Shown: one piece after another, positions 42,634-52,787 of the stretch | Layout: the number at the start of each line of letters is the position of its first letter | How positions within the stretch are numbered: position 1 is the first letter of the stretch | DNA from: Verticiella alkaliphila | GTDB lineage: Bacteria > Pseudomonadota > Gammaproteobacteria > Burkholderiales > Burkholderiaceae_B | Assembly (NCBI RefSeq): GCF_018904615.1 | Contig: NZ_JADCNH010000019.1 | Coordinates: 17,556-81,555 of the forward strand | DNA: 64,000 nucleotides | Direction: 5' to 3' | The notes under the pieces: generated by a model | The model's input: the letters and a program-made list of their open reading frames with translations, nothing else | The model's database searches: none | Told to the model about the DNA's origin: nothing | Program-made: the position numbers and the translations under genes

Positions 42634-43878
42634 ATGACGAACACGATCAAAGCCGAGGGGCCGCTAGCCGGCGTCAAGGTCATCGACCTGACTGCCGTCG
42701 TCCTGGGACCGCTCGCCACGCAGATCCTGGCCGACTACGGCGCGGATGTCATCAAGGTGGAAGGGCCCGAAGGCGACATGATGCGCAACAACGGCGTCAG
42801 CCAGAACCCGGGCATGAGTTCGATCTTCCTGTCGATCAACCGCAACAAGCGCTCGGTGTGCATCGATCTGAAGACCGCGCAGGGCCTGCAGACGCTGACC
42901 GAACTCATCAAGACGGCCGATGTGGTGGTGCACAACATGCGCGTGCGGGCCATCGAGCGGCTGGGGCTGGGCTACGAGGCCGTCAAGGCCATCAACCCGG
43001 CCATCGTCTACTGCGCGGCCACGGGCTTCGAGGAGTCCGGCCCTTATCGCGGCAGGCCCGCGTTCGATGAAATCGCGCAATCGGCCAGCGGATTGGTGGG
43101 CCTGCAACTGGCCAACCAGCCCGATGCCCCGCCGCAGTACGTGCCGAGCCTGATCGCCGACAAGACCGCGGGCGTGGCGCTGTGCAATGCCGTGCTTGCC
43201 GCTTTGTTCCATCGGGAGCGCAGCGGGCAGGGCCAGTACGTGGAAGTTCCCATGCTGGAGACCATGGCGGCGTTTGTCATGGTCGAGAACCTGGGCGGCA
43301 TGACCTTCGAGGGCAACACCGAGCCTCCCGGGTACGCCCGCCTGCTGGGGGGCGGGCGCCAGCCCTATCGCACGGCCGATGGCTACATCTGCATGCTGCC
43401 GTACTCGCTGCCGCACTGGCGCGCGTTCCTGGCGAGCCAGGGCATGGAAGGCCTGCTCGATGACTTGAACATCACGGATCGCCATAGCCTGAACACCCAT
43501 GTGCGCACCCTGTACCAGGCCGTGCGCGACATCACGCCCACGCGTCCGTCGGCGTACTGGCTGGATCTGTGCGCGAGCCTGGACATGCCGGCCACGCCGA
43601 TCACGCGGCTGGAAGAGCTGCCCGAGCACCCGCAGTTCAAGGCGGTCGGCCTCTTTCAGACGGCCGAGCATCCGACCGAAGGCAAGATCCGCTACGTGCG
43701 GCCCACGACGCGCTTTGCGCAGACGCCGGCGAGCGTGCGAAGCCTGGCCCCGCAGGTGGGTCAGCACACATGCGACGTCTTGCGCGAAGCCGGTATGCCT
43801 CCCGAGCAGATCGATGCGCTGCTCCAAGCCGGCGTGCTCCGGCAATCCGACAGTCAGAATCAAGGAGCGTCCTCATGA
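42634..43878 (+). CDS. CaiB/BaiF (family III) CoA-transferase
   Basis: The 414-residue protein has LAGVKVIDLTAVVLGP, ILADYGADVIKVEGPEGD and SINRNKRSVCIDLK in the N-terminal domain; the candidate catalytic Asp is in LIADKTAGVA. It would load CoA onto the substrate of this operon using a CoA ester as donor. It follows the frameshifted dehydrogenase by 18 bases and overlaps the next dehydrogenase gene as ATGA. A relative lies at 48712 in the next operon. Confidence 0.92.
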   Translation: MTNTIKAEGPLAGVKVIDLTAVVLGPLATQILADYGADVIKVEGPEGDMMRNNGVSQNPGMSSIFLSINRNKRSVCIDLKTAQGLQTLTELIKTADVVVHNMRVRAIERLGLGYEAVKAINPAIVYCAATGFEESGPYRGRPAFDEIAQSASGLVGLQLANQPDAPPQYVPSLIADKTAGVALCNAVLAALFHRERSGQGQYVEVPMLETMAAFVMVENLGGMTFEGNTEPPGYARLLGGGRQPYRTADGYICMLPYSLPHWRAFLASQGMEGLLDDLNITDRHSLNTHVRTLYQAVRDITPTRPSAYWLDLCASLDMPATPITRLEELPEHPQFKAVGLFQTAEHPTEGKIRYVRPTTRFAQTPASVRSLAPQVGQHTCDVLREAGMPPEQIDALLQAGVLRQSDSQNQGASS

Positions 43879-45037
43879 CGGTGGTCATCGAGCAAGAGCA
43901 CCAGATGCTCAAGGAACTGGTGCAGCGTTTCGTTCGGGAATCGCTCGTGCCGTTGGAGCCCGCGCTGCTGGCGCGCGAGATCGCGGGCGAGGGCTTGCGC
44001 CTGACCGACGACGAGAACGCGCATCTCTACCAGGTGTCGCGCGAGCTGGATCTCTGGGGCCTGGATGCCCCAGAAGAGATGGGCGGCTTCGATCTGCCCA
44101 CGGTCGCCATGGTGGGGGTGAACGAGGCGCTGGGTCACACCATCGTGCCGTTTCACCTGCCGCCCGATTCGCCGAACCTTCGGATGCTGCTGGAGACCGC
44201 GAACGACGATCAGCGCGAGCGTTATCTCGCGCCCTATGCGAAGGGGCTCACGCAGTCGGCCATCGCCATTTCAGAGCCCGGCGCCGGGCCGATCCGGCCG
44301 GGCTGAAGACGACCGCCCGCCGAGACGGCGACGATTGGGTGCTCAACGGCCGCAAGATCTGGATCAGCAATGCCCGCCGGGCCGACTGGACCATCGTGAT
44401 GGCCCGCACCCAGCATGCGGATGGCATGCACCCGGGCGTCACCGCCTTCCTGGTGGACCGTGGCACACCCGGTCTGATCCTTGAGCGCGAGATCGCCATG
44501 ATCGGCGGCACGAGCACCTATGAACTCGTGCTGGACGAGTGCCGCATTCCGGACACCCAGCGGCTGGGCGAGGAGGGCAAGGGTTTTCGCCCCATGCAGA
44601 AGCGACTGTCCACGCGGCGCGTCGAGATGGCGGCGTGGTGCATTGGCCGCGCGCAGCGTGCGCTCGACATCATGATGGAGCAAGTGCGCCAGCGCACGAC
44701 GTTCGGCGCTGTGCTGGCCGATCGCCAGGCCATCCAGTGGTGGATCGCCGACGCCGCCACGCGCATCCATGCGTGCCGCCTCATGACCTACGACGCGGCA
44801 GCGCGGATCGACCGTGGCGAGGATGCCCGCACGCAGGTGTCCATGATCAAGGTGTTCTCCACCGAGATGGCCTGGGACGTGATCGATCGGGCCATGCAGG
44901 CGCTGGGCGCCATGGGCATGACGCGTGAGCTGCCCCTGCAGCAGATGGCCAACCAGACCCGGCTGATGCGCATCTACGAAGGCCCGAGCGAGGTGCATCG
45001 CTGGGTCGTGGCGCGCAACACGTTGGCCGGGCTCTGA
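43875..45037 (+). pseudogene. acyl-CoA dehydrogenase, frameshifted
   Basis: From ATG 43875 the protein reads AIAISEPGAGP, then breaks near 44286-44289 in GCCGGGCCGAT. Adding one base restores SDPAGLKTTARRDGDDWVLNG, and the frame then runs to the stop at 45037 with EGPSEVHRW holding the catalytic Glu. Corrected length is about 387 residues. As sequenced, the first frame ends at 44306. The break is at a GGG run, as in the thiamine-diphosphate gene. The enzyme would be a third dehydrogenase of this operon, acting on another CoA ester or a second step. Both halves are otherwise well conserved. Confidence 0.88.
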
Positions 45038-45069
45038 CCCGCACCACACCATCGAAGGAGGAGATCAGC

Positions 45070-46095
45070 ATGACATCAGACAAGAACGTGGGCGCAGGCG
45101 GATACACCCGCCGCAGCCTGCTCAAGCACGGCACCCTGGCCCTTGGCATGGCGGCGCTTGGCAGCCCGGGCCTGCTGTCGGCCGCGGCGCCGGCGGCAGC
45201 GAGCTACCCCACGCGGGCGGTCCGCTTCGTGATTCCATTCCCCGCGGGCACCGGCACGGACGCCACGGCGCGCATCTTCGCGCGGGCCTTCTCCGAGGCC
45301 ACCGGTCAGTCGGTGGTCGTGGAGAACAAGCCGGGCGGCAACGGCTTCATTGCCGTGCAGGACGTGTTGAACAGCGCCGCTGATGGTTACACCATCTTCA
45401 TCGGCAGCAATTCCACGCTCGCCACCAACGCCGCTGTGTTCAAGCGCATTCCCTACGATCCGCTCAAGGATTTCGCCCCCATCAGCTTCCTGATCCAGGG
45501 CCCCTGCCTGGTCGTGGTAGCCAAGGACTCGCCCTTTCACTCGTTGCAGGACCTGGCTGCTGCTGCCAAGGCGCGGCCGGGCAAGCTCAACTACGGCAGT
45601 GGTTCGATCTCCTATCAGCTCAATACCGAGTGGCTGAATCAGCTGCTGGGCATCAAGGCCGAGCCGATTCCCTACAAAGGGGCGAACGAAGCGTTGCTGG
45701 CGGCGATCAGCGGCGAGGTCGATTACGCCGTGGTCGATGGCACGAGCGGCACGCCGCAGGTGCAGAGTGGCCAAGTCCGTGCCCTGGTGTACTCCGGCGA
45801 CGCTCGCTCGCGCCTGCTGCCCGACGTGCCGGCGTCCGCGCAAGCCGGTATTGACGGCTACCTCGCCTACAACTGGGTCGCTGCCGCCGTCTCCGCCAGG
45901 ACGCCGCCCGAGATCACCGCGCGCATCCAGGCCATCTTCCAGTCGTTGAGCAGCAACGCGGCGCTGCGCGACTACTACGCCTCCCAGGCGAGCACCGTGT
46001 CCCTGACCGGCCCCGAGGAGATGCGTCGGTTTCAGGAGGAGGAGATCGTGCGCTGGCGGGATCTGATGCAGAAGGTTGGGCTGGAACCTCAGTAG
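45070..46095 (+). CDS. Bug-type receptor with Tat-like signal
   Basis: The 341-residue product carries a twin-arginine motif (YTRRSLLKHG) followed by a hydrophobic stretch and a cleavage site near AAAPAAASY, so it may be exported folded through Tat, which is less usual for Bug proteins. FVIPFPAGTGTDATAR, ENKPGGNGFIAVQ, IPYDPLKDF and IPYKGANE are the family loops. GAAGGAGGAG precedes the ATG. It lies between the last dehydrogenase and the IclR gene and probably serves this operon together with the divergent Bug at 38513. Confidence 0.93.
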   Translation: MTSDKNVGAGGYTRRSLLKHGTLALGMAALGSPGLLSAAAPAAASYPTRAVRFVIPFPAGTGTDATARIFARAFSEATGQSVVVENKPGGNGFIAVQDVLNSAADGYTIFIGSNSTLATNAAVFKRIPYDPLKDFAPISFLIQGPCLVVVAKDSPFHSLQDLAAAAKARPGKLNYGSGSISYQLNTEWLNQLLGIKAEPIPYKGANEALLAAISGEVDYAVVDGTSGTPQVQSGQVRALVYSGDARSRLLPDVPASAQAGIDGYLAYNWVAAAVSARTPPEITARIQAIFQSLSSNAALRDYYASQASTVSLTGPEEMRRFQEEEIVRWRDLMQKVGLEPQ

Positions 46096-46148
46096 AATCC
46101 TAGCTCCCGGGGGGCGGCTGCGCCCCTCCCATTGCATGCAGGTTCGTC

Positions 46149-46892
46149 GTGGCCACTTCTTCCGTTATCAAGACCGCTGGACGCGTATTCGACGTGTTCG
46201 AATACATGCGCGAGGTGCGTCGTGCCGTCACGGTGCGGGAAATCGCCGAGCATTTCGACTATCCGCTCTCCAGCGTGCAGGTGCTGATGAAGAGCCTGTC
46301 CACGATGGGCTACCTGCGTTACGAGAACCGCCAGCGGGCCTATCTGGCCACACCCCGCCTGGCGGCGCTCGGGGATTGGGTTGCCGAGAGCATGGCCGCC
46401 ACCGGCGTGAGCTTCGCCGTGCTCGAGCAATTGGCCAGGGATACCGGCCTGACCGCCATCCTCGCCGTGGAGAACGACATCTACGTGCAGTACACCCACC
46501 TGGTGTATGGGTCGCAGCGCAAGCGCTTCCAGGTGCAGCCTGGCACGCGCCGCCTGCTGTGCATGTCCGGCCTGGGCTGGGCGCTGCTCGCCCCGCATCG
46601 CGACGACTACGTCGAGCGCATGATCCAGCGATCCAACACGCGATTGACGGCCGGCGGCCAGCAGGTGCGTCCCGACGTGGTCTGGGGGCATATCCGCGAC
46701 ACTCGGGACCGTGGCTACGCATTCTCGAAGGAGGTCGTGACGCCCGGCGTCGGCATCATCGGCCTCACCACCGTTCAGGACACGCTGAATGCCACCTTCG
46801 GGGTGGGCCTGGGTGGCGACCTCACCACCCTCGAGAAGAACGAGGCGGACCTCGTGCAGGCGCTGCGTGAGGCGGTGACGCCACTGGGGTGA
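46149..46892 (+). CDS. IclR-family transcriptional regulator
   Basis: The 247-residue regulator starts at GTG 46149 with a winged helix at residues about 5-65 (VTVREIAEHFDYPLSSVQVLMKSL) and a C-terminal effector domain (ARDTGLTAILAVENDIYVQY). Its ribosome binding site is weak. It ends the crotonase/dehydrogenase/CoA-transferase operon, 53 bases after the Bug gene, and probably regulates that operon from the divergent promoter at 39.5 kb. It ends 24 bases before the convergent SulP gene. Confidence 0.88.
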   Translation: MATSSVIKTAGRVFDVFEYMREVRRAVTVREIAEHFDYPLSSVQVLMKSLSTMGYLRYENRQRAYLATPRLAALGDWVAESMAATGVSFAVLEQLARDTGLTAILAVENDIYVQYTHLVYGSQRKRFQVQPGTRRLLCMSGLGWALLAPHRDDYVERMIQRSNTRLTAGGQQVRPDVVWGHIRDTRDRGYAFSKEVVTPGVGIIGLTTVQDTLNATFGVGLGGDLTTLEKNEADLVQALREAVTPLG

Positions 46893-46916
46893 GGCCGCGC
46901 GCTGCTGCGCCCCCGG

Positions 46917-48401
46917 CTAGTGCCCTGCCTCAGCCCCGGTTGCCCCCGGCTTGTCGTGCGTGCCGAAGCGACCGACCATCGTGGCGCTCGCCTCGTTGAG
47001 CCCAAGCACCTGCACCTGCCGGCCCTCGCGGCGCAGCTTGAAGACGACCTTGTCGAGCGCGCCCACGGCCGAGATGTCCCAAAAATGGGCATGCGACACA
47101 TCGAGCACCACGGTATCCACGTCCTCGGCGAAGTCGACAGCCTGCGCGAAACGCTCTGTCGAGGCAAAGAAGACCTGTCCAGTGTAGCGGTATGTCCGGG
47201 TGCGGCCGTCGGCCGAGCGCTCGGTGGTGACGCCCATCAGGCCGCGCACCTTGTGCGCGAAGAAAAGCCCGCTCAGGAGCACGCCCACGAGCACGCCGCG
47301 CGCAAGGTCATGCGTCCAGACGACCACCACCACCGTGGCGATCATCACCACCGACGACTGCCAGGGGTGCGTGCCGAGATCCTTCAACGAGCGCCAGCTG
47401 AAGGTGCCGATGGACACCATGATCATCACGGCCACGAGCGCCGGCATGGGCATCTGCGACACCAGCGGGCCCAGCACCACGATGAGGAACAGCAGGAAGG
47501 CGCCGGCCACCAGCGTGGACAGGCGCGTGCGACCGCCGGCTTTCACGTTGATGACGGATTGGCCGATCATGGCGCAGCCGCCCATGCCGCCGAAGAAGCC
47601 CGTGACCAGGTTGGCGATGCCCTGGCCCTTGCACTCGCGGCGCTTGTCGCTGGGCGTGTGGGTGAGGTCGTCGACGATCTGCGCCGTCATCATCGATTCG
47701 AGCAAGCCCACTGCGGCCATCGTCACTGAAAACGGGAAGATGATCCGCAGGGTTTCCCAGGTGAAGGGCACATTCGGCAGATAGAACGAGGGCATCGCCG
47801 AGGGCAACTGGCCCCGGTCGCCCACGGTGAACACGTCCAGCCCCAGCCAGATCGACACCGCGGTGAGCACCACGATAGCCACCAGGGGCGAGGGCACCAC
47901 GCGGGTCACGCGTGGCAGCAGATAGATGATCGCCAGCGCGGCGGCAAGGACGGCATACGTCACCCAGGTCACCCCGATGAGCTCGGGCAGTTGCGCCATG
48001 AAGATCAGGATGGCGAGCGCATTGACGAAGCCCGTCACCACCGAGCGCGACACATACTGCATGAGCAGATCCAGGCGCAGGAAGCCTGCGGCGACCTGCA
48101 GCACGCCCATCAGCAAAGTGGCGGCAAAGAGATAGTCGACGCCGTATTGCCGCACCAGTGGCGCCACGACGACGGCCACGGCCGCGGTGGCCGCCGAGAT
48201 CATGCCCGGGCGTCCGCCGGTGAGCGCGATGATGACGGCGATGGAGAACGACGCATAGAGCCCGACGCGAGGGTCGACGCCCGCGATGATGGAAAAGCCG
48301 ATGGCTTCGGGGATGAGCGCCAGGGCGACGAGCACGCCCGCCAGGATGTCCGCGCGCGGGTTGGCCAGCCATTCGCGCTGGAGGGTGGAAGAAAACGACA
48401 T
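46917..48401 (-). CDS. SulP-family inorganic anion transporter
   Basis: The 494-residue protein has a long hydrophobic core of about 12-14 helices ([20 protein letters not shown], then [15 protein letters not shown] and a run of further segments). A C-terminal STAS domain follows at residues about 400-480 ([33 protein letters not shown]). SulP proteins carry sulfate, bicarbonate or dicarboxylates with sodium or protons; the anion is not evident. The ATG at 48401 gives the normal start ([15 protein letters not shown]) and discards a long upstream extension. No ribosome binding site is visible. A long hairpin-rich leader precedes it. Confidence 0.9.
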   Translation of the reverse strand: MSFSSTLQREWLANPRADILAGVLVALALIPEAIGFSIIAGVDPRVGLYASFSIAVIIALTGGRPGMISAATAAVAVVVAPLVRQYGVDYLFAATLLMGVLQVAAGFLRLDLLMQYVSRSVVTGFVNALAILIFMAQLPELIGVTWVTYAVLAAALAIIYLLPRVTRVVPSPLVAIVVLTAVSIWLGLDVFTVGDRGQLPSAMPSFYLPNVPFTWETLRIIFPFSVTMAAVGLLESMMTAQIVDDLTHTPSDKRRECKGQGIANLVTGFFGGMGGCAMIGQSVINVKAGGRTRLSTLVAGAFLLFLIVVLGPLVSQMPMPALVAVMIMVSIGTFSWRSLKDLGTHPWQSSVVMIATVVVVVWTHDLARGVLVGVLLSGLFFAHKVRGLMGVTTERSADGRTRTYRYTGQVFFASTERFAQAVDFAEDVDTVVLDVSHAHFWDISAVGALDKVVFKLRREGRQVQVLGLNEASATMVGRFGTHDKPGATGAEAGH

Positions 48402-48598
48402 GAGAGTGCTAACCAGTGTCAGCAAGCGCAGGGACGCCGCACGCCGTGCAGGGGTGTGGGTAAGGCGGAACGGGCCTGGGATCGCTTGATGTTTCCGGGG
48501 GATAGGCGCCCGGCCGAGCCACCCGGCAAGCCGGGTCCACGAAAGTCGCGGGAAGACGCGACGCCGGCAGCGTTGCGATGCCAGCGGGGGGATTGTAC
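48402..48598 (-). promoter_or_regulatory. possible structured leader and promoter of the SulP gene
   Basis: This covers most of the 310-base gap between the SulP and CoA-transferase starts. On the minus strand a -10-like TACAAT (48592-48597) would start a leader of about 185 bases. Two perfect hairpins follow: GTCGCG/CGCGAC with a 6-base loop (48545-48562) and ACCCGG/CCGGGT with a 4-base loop (48521-48536). The GC content makes chance stems common, and no known riboswitch consensus was recognised. Confidence 0.3.
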
Positions 48599-48711
48599 CT
48601 GAGAGCGGCGCCCGCCTTACGACACAGACGAATGCCGCGTTAGAACATTTCGACTGGTTCACAGGCGCGACCGTCCCTAGACTTCTCTGCATCGAAAGAC
48701 GGGGTAGGTCC

Positions 48712-49875
48712 ATGATTGGCGATGCGTTGCAGGGTATCCGGGTGATCGATCTCTCGCGGATCCTGGCCGGGCCGTGGTGTGCCCAGAACCTGGCGGATCT
48801 TGGTGCCGAGGTCATCAAGATCGAGCGTCCCGCGAGCGGCGACGACACGCGATCCTGGGGGCCGCCGTATGTCGAGAGCGAGGATGGCACCGCCACGATG
48901 TCCGCCTATTTCTCGTGCTGCAACCGCAACAAGAAGTCCGTCACGCTGGATTTCAAGGCGCCGGCGGATCGCGAGCGGCTGCTGGCGCTCATCGCCACTG
49001 CCGACGTCGTGGTGGAGAACTACCGCGTCGGCACATTGGCCCAGTACGGCCTGGACCACGCGACATTGCGGGCGCGTCACCCCGGCCTGGTCTACGCCTC
49101 GATCACAGGCTACGGACAGTCCGGGCCGAAGGCGAGTCGACCAGGCTATGACTACATCTTCCAGGGCCTGGGCGGCCTCATGAGCTACACCGGCCGTGCC
49201 GATGACGAGCCGGGGGCTGGCCCCCTGCGTGCCGGCGTGGCCGTCGTCGACGTCACCACCGGCATGTATGCGACGTCGGCGATACTGGCCGCGCTGCTGC
49301 GGCGCACGCGAACGGGCGAGGGTGCCTACATCGATCTCGCGCTGCTGGATGTGGCCGTGGCGCTCAATGCCAACCAGGGTGCGAACTACCTGGTGTCGGG
49401 CGACAGCCCGCGCCGCACTGGCAACGCGCACCCGAACCTGGCGCCGTACGAGGTGTTCGCGGCGGCGGACGGCTACTTCATCCTGGCCGTGGGCAACGAT
49501 GTCCAGTTTGCGAAGCTGTGCACGTTGTGCGAATTGCCAGCGCTGGCCGAGGATCCGCGCTTTTGCACGAATCCCGCCCGTGTGGCTCACCTGGCCGAGC
49601 TGCGCCCGCTGCTGGCCGCAGCCCTAATCCGGCGGCCGCGCGATGCATGGACAGCAGCGCTCGATGCGCTCGGGGTCTCCTGGGGGGCAGTCAATACCGT
49701 CAGCGAGGTCTTCGACGACCCGCAGGTGCGCCACCGTGGCATGTTGCAGCACGCCACCCATCCCTTGCTGGGCCGGATTCCGCTCGTGCGCAACCCGATG
49801 CTGGCCGGTGAGCCGCCGGCTGGCGAGCCTGCCCCCCCGCCGCTGCTTGGCGAACACAACCACCACTATCTGTGA
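48712..49875 (+). CDS. CaiB/BaiF (family III) CoA-transferase
   Basis: The 387-residue protein has [32 protein letters not shown] and [13 protein letters not shown] in the N-terminal domain and the candidate catalytic Asp in [11 protein letters not shown]. The C-terminal [11 protein letters not shown] is typical of the family end. It is the first gene of a CoA-transferase, Bug, crotonase, LysR string. It would activate an incoming acid with CoA from succinyl-CoA or acetyl-CoA; which donor is not visible. Confidence 0.92.
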   Translation: MIGDALQGIRVIDLSRILAGPWCAQNLADLGAEVIKIERPASGDDTRSWGPPYVESEDGTATMSAYFSCCNRNKKSVTLDFKAPADRERLLALIATADVVVENYRVGTLAQYGLDHATLRARHPGLVYASITGYGQSGPKASRPGYDYIFQGLGGLMSYTGRADDEPGAGPLRAGVAVVDVTTGMYATSAILAALLRRTRTGEGAYIDLALLDVAVALNANQGANYLVSGDSPRRTGNAHPNLAPYEVFAAADGYFILAVGNDVQFAKLCTLCELPALAEDPRFCTNPARVAHLAELRPLLAAALIRRPRDAWTAALDALGVSWGAVNTVSEVFDDPQVRHRGMLQHATHPLLGRIPLVRNPMLAGEPPAGEPAPPPLLGEHNHHYL

Positions 49876-49894
49876 CGTTCCCCCAGGAGGAGAC

Positions 49895-50881
49895 ATGAAA
49901 AAGACCATCCGGCTCGGCGCGGCCGTTGCCCTGCTGGGCGTCGCCTCGGCCATCCCGGCCGCGGCACTGGCTGCCGCGCCGTTCCCCAGCCAGCCGCTCA
50001 AGCTCATCGTGCCCTACGCGCCCGGCGGCACCACCGATCTCGTGGCGCGCGTCGTCGCCCCCAAGCTGGGCGAGGTGCTGGCCCAGCCCGTCGTCATCCT
50101 CAACCGGCCCGGCGCGGGCGGCGCCATTGGCAGCGCGGCAGCCACGCGCGAGCCGGCCGATGGCTACACCCTCGTGATGGCGGTGGAGAGCTCGCACGCC
50201 GTGAACCCGAGCGTGCAGGCCAAGCCCTTGTACGACCCGATGACGGATTTCGCCCCGATCAGCAATCTCGCCAACGTGCTGGGGGTGCTGGACGTGAGCG
50301 CGAAATCCGACATCACCAGCGTGCCTCAGCTGCTGGAGCGCCTGAAGGCCGAGCCCGATCGGTTCGCGTTCGGCTCGTCCGGCAATGGTGGCTATAGTCA
50401 TCTCTTCGGCGAATTCTTCCAGAGCGCCACGGGCACGCGCATGCTGCACGTCCCGTACAAAGGGCTTGGTCCTGCGCTCGTCGACCTGATGGCGGGCCAG
50501 ATCGAGGTGGTGTTCGACAATCTGCCGTCCTCGGCGGGCTTGATCCAGAGCGGCGAGCTACGTGCGCTGGCAGTTGCCGCGCCGGCGCGGCTTGCCCAGA
50601 TGCCGGATGTGCCGACCTACGCTGAAGTAGGCTACCCGCAGCTCAACACGCCGTCCTGGTTCGGGTTGGCCGCGCCGGCGGGCGTGCCGGAAGACGTGCT
50701 CGAGACGCTCAACCAGGCGGTGGGCAAGACGTTGCAGGACCCGACCGTGGTCGCCGCCATCGAGAAGCAGGGCGCCGTGCCCGCCTACACGAGCCGGGCG
50801 GAATTCGCCGAGATCATCCGACGCTCCAATGCGACGTGGAGCCAGGTCGTCGCCGATATCGGCTTTGAGAAACTGAGGTAA
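49895..50881 (+). CDS. Bug-type periplasmic solute receptor
   Basis: The 328-residue product has a signal peptide cleaved near ALAAAPFPS and the loops IVPYAPGGTTDLVAR, LNRPGAGGAIG and VPYKGLGP. CAGGAGGAGA fixes ATG 49895. Its stop codon shares a base with the crotonase ATG at 50881, so the two are translationally coupled. It lies 19 bases after the CoA-transferase gene. Confidence 0.93.
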   Translation: MKKTIRLGAAVALLGVASAIPAAALAAAPFPSQPLKLIVPYAPGGTTDLVARVVAPKLGEVLAQPVVILNRPGAGGAIGSAAATREPADGYTLVMAVESSHAVNPSVQAKPLYDPMTDFAPISNLANVLGVLDVSAKSDITSVPQLLERLKAEPDRFAFGSSGNGGYSHLFGEFFQSATGTRMLHVPYKGLGPALVDLMAGQIEVVFDNLPSSAGLIQSGELRALAVAAPARLAQMPDVPTYAEVGYPQLNTPSWFGLAAPAGVPEDVLETLNQAVGKTLQDPTVVAAIEKQGAVPAYTSRAEFAEIIRRSNATWSQVVADIGFEKLR

Positions 50882-51681
50882 TGATGGATCAGAACCCCTG
50901 GAGTCAACACGCAGGGCTGGAACTGCAGGATGGCGTGGCCACCGTCTCCATCCGGGATGCCGGCAAGCTGAACATCCTGGGCACGCCCGTGATTGCCGCG
51001 CTCACGGCTGTGCTGACATACGCCGGCTCGCTGCAGGACGTGCGTGTGGTAGTGCTGCGCGGCACGGGTGACAAGGCGTTCGTGGCCGGTGCGGACATCA
51101 AGGAGATGGCCGCGCTCGACCGGACGTCCGCCGAGGTCTTCATCGACGGTCTGCGTCGCCTGTGCGATACCGTGCAGACGTTGCCGATGCCGGTCATCGC
51201 CCGCCTGCCGGGCTGGAGCTTGGGCGGCGGGCTGGAGCTTGCGCTGGCGTGCGATCTGCGCGTGGCGGCCGAGGACGCGAAGTTCGGCATGCCGGAGGTC
51301 AAGGTCGGTATCCCGTCGATCATCCACGCGGCCCTGCTGCCCCGACTCATCGGCCGGGCGCGCGCTACCTGGATGTTGCTCACGGGCGAGATCATGGCCG
51401 CCGACGAGGCGCTGGCCTGCGGTCTGGTCGATCGCGTGGTGCCGCTCGCAGACCTCGATGCCGAGGTGGCGCGGGTGGCCAGCCTGCTCGCCGGCTGCGG
51501 CCCGCGCGTGCTCGCCCAGCAGAAACGCCTGCTGCGCGAATGGGAGGATCAGCCGCTCGATACCGCCATCCGTAACGGTGTGCCCGAGTTCGGTGCAGCC
51601 TTCCAGACAGGCGAGCCGCAGCGGTTCATGGGCGAGTTCGTCGAAGAACAGGCGCGGCGCAAGCGCGAGCGCGCCGGCTGA
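50881..51681 (+). CDS. enoyl-CoA hydratase/isomerase (crotonase) family protein
   Basis: The 266-residue protein has AFVAGADIKEMA for CoA binding, SLGGGLELALACDLRV with the first catalytic Glu, and MPEVKVGIPS with the second, so it should hydrate an enoyl-CoA. ATG 50881 overlaps the Bug stop; ATG 50884 is next to it and equally possible. With the CoA-transferase and Bug genes it forms a short acid-uptake and activation operon, but no dehydrogenase is present, so the substrate may already be unsaturated. Confidence 0.92.
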   Translation: MMDQNPWSQHAGLELQDGVATVSIRDAGKLNILGTPVIAALTAVLTYAGSLQDVRVVVLRGTGDKAFVAGADIKEMAALDRTSAEVFIDGLRRLCDTVQTLPMPVIARLPGWSLGGGLELALACDLRVAAEDAKFGMPEVKVGIPSIIHAALLPRLIGRARATWMLLTGEIMAADEALACGLVDRVVPLADLDAEVARVASLLAGCGPRVLAQQKRLLREWEDQPLDTAIRNGVPEFGAAFQTGEPQRFMGEFVEEQARRKRERAG

Positions 51682-51754
51682 TACGGCGTTTCCTGAGGGC
51701 TCCGCCCGCCGGGGCGGCGTACCATCCTCCCCAAACGACGGCGGAGGCGACACG

Positions 51755-52663
51755 GTGAACTACGAAATCAAGGATTTGCGGCTCTTCAAGGCCATCGTCG
51801 AGGCGCAGAACCTCTCCGCCGGGGCGGCAGCCATGCACATGACGGCCTCCTCGGCGAGCTATCGCTTGAAGAACCTGGAGTACGCCGTCGGCAGTTCACT
51901 CTTCCTGCGCACTTCCAAAGGCATGCGGCTCACCCCGGCGGGCGAGATGCTGGCCCGCCACGCCCGGGCGCTGTTGGCGGGCGTGGAGACCATGCATGCC
52001 GAGCTCAGCCAGTATTCGCGCAATCTGCGCGGCAGCGTGCGCCTGCTGGCCAACAGCAGCGCGCTCAATGGTTTCATCATTCCGAGCCTGGCGCGCTTTC
52101 TGGCCACCAATGTCGGCATCAACGTGGACCTCACGGAAAAGGAGAGCGCTGCGATCCCCGCTCTCATCGAGGCCGAGGAGGCCGACATCGGTGTGGTCGC
52201 CGGCACCGTGAACGCACCCGCGCTCGATGCCGAGCTCTATGCAGTGGAGCGCCTGGTGTGCGTGGTGTACCCCGAGCATCCCGTGGCCGGGGCGGGAGCC
52301 ATCGGCTTCGTCAGCCTGCTTGCGCATGATTTCGTGTCGATGGACCGGCACAGCAGCAATTTCCACTTCCTGGCGGGCCAGGCCCGGCTGTGCGGCCATC
52401 CGCTACGCACGCGCGTGCACGTCCAGGACTTCGATTCGGTGCTGCAGATGGTGGAGGCCAACGTCGGTGTGGCGGTCGTCCCCGCGAGTGTCGCCGAACC
52501 TCGCCTCGCGGGTCGCCAACTCGCCATCGTGGAGCTCGCAGATGCCTGGGCTGAGCGTCTGCTGCACATCGTCACCCGTCGCGACCCCGCCCCCGGCGAC
52601 GTGGCCCGGGGGCTCGCGGCTATCTTGCTGGACGATCCCCGGGTGGTCGCTACGCGACGATAA
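51755..52663 (+). CDS. LysR-family transcriptional regulator
   Basis: The 302-residue regulator starts at GTG 51755, with GGAGG about 8 bases upstream; the open frame before it overlaps the crotonase gene. The winged helix covers residues about 3-62 (IKDLRLFKAIVEAQNLSAGA, HMTASSASYRLKNLE). The substrate domain then shows GSVRLLANSSALNGFIIP. It is co-directional with, and downstream of, the CoA-transferase/Bug/crotonase genes rather than divergent, which is less usual for LysR. Confidence 0.9.
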   Translation: MNYEIKDLRLFKAIVEAQNLSAGAAAMHMTASSASYRLKNLEYAVGSSLFLRTSKGMRLTPAGEMLARHARALLAGVETMHAELSQYSRNLRGSVRLLANSSALNGFIIPSLARFLATNVGINVDLTEKESAAIPALIEAEEADIGVVAGTVNAPALDAELYAVERLVCVVYPEHPVAGAGAIGFVSLLAHDFVSMDRHSSNFHFLAGQARLCGHPLRTRVHVQDFDSVLQMVEANVGVAVVPASVAEPRLAGRQLAIVELADAWAERLLHIVTRRDPAPGDVARGLAAILLDDPRVVATRR

Positions 52664-52787
52664 AGAGACGCCGTGACCGGTTCAGCCGGCATCGCCCGCT
52701 CATGCCCGCATGTCGCACTGGCCTGCGCGACCGGTGCAGATCGACCCCGGTTGCGCAAGGCGTCGCTCCCGCATCGTTACGCGGCCA

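Noticed and set aside
35038..44289. Programmed ribosomal frameshifting at the three frame breaks
   Set aside because: None has a classical slippery heptamer, and these enzyme families are not known to use frameshifting. A missing base explains each better.
46110..46135. GC-rich hairpin between the Bug gene and the IclR gene at 46149
   Set aside because: It has no T-run, and the downstream IclR gene is close and co-directional, so a terminator claim is not supported.
48403..48411. GAGTGCTAA next to the SulP start, identical to half of a CIRCE heat-shock operator
   Set aside because: The other half, TTAGCACTC at nine bases distance, is absent and the gene is not a chaperone gene.
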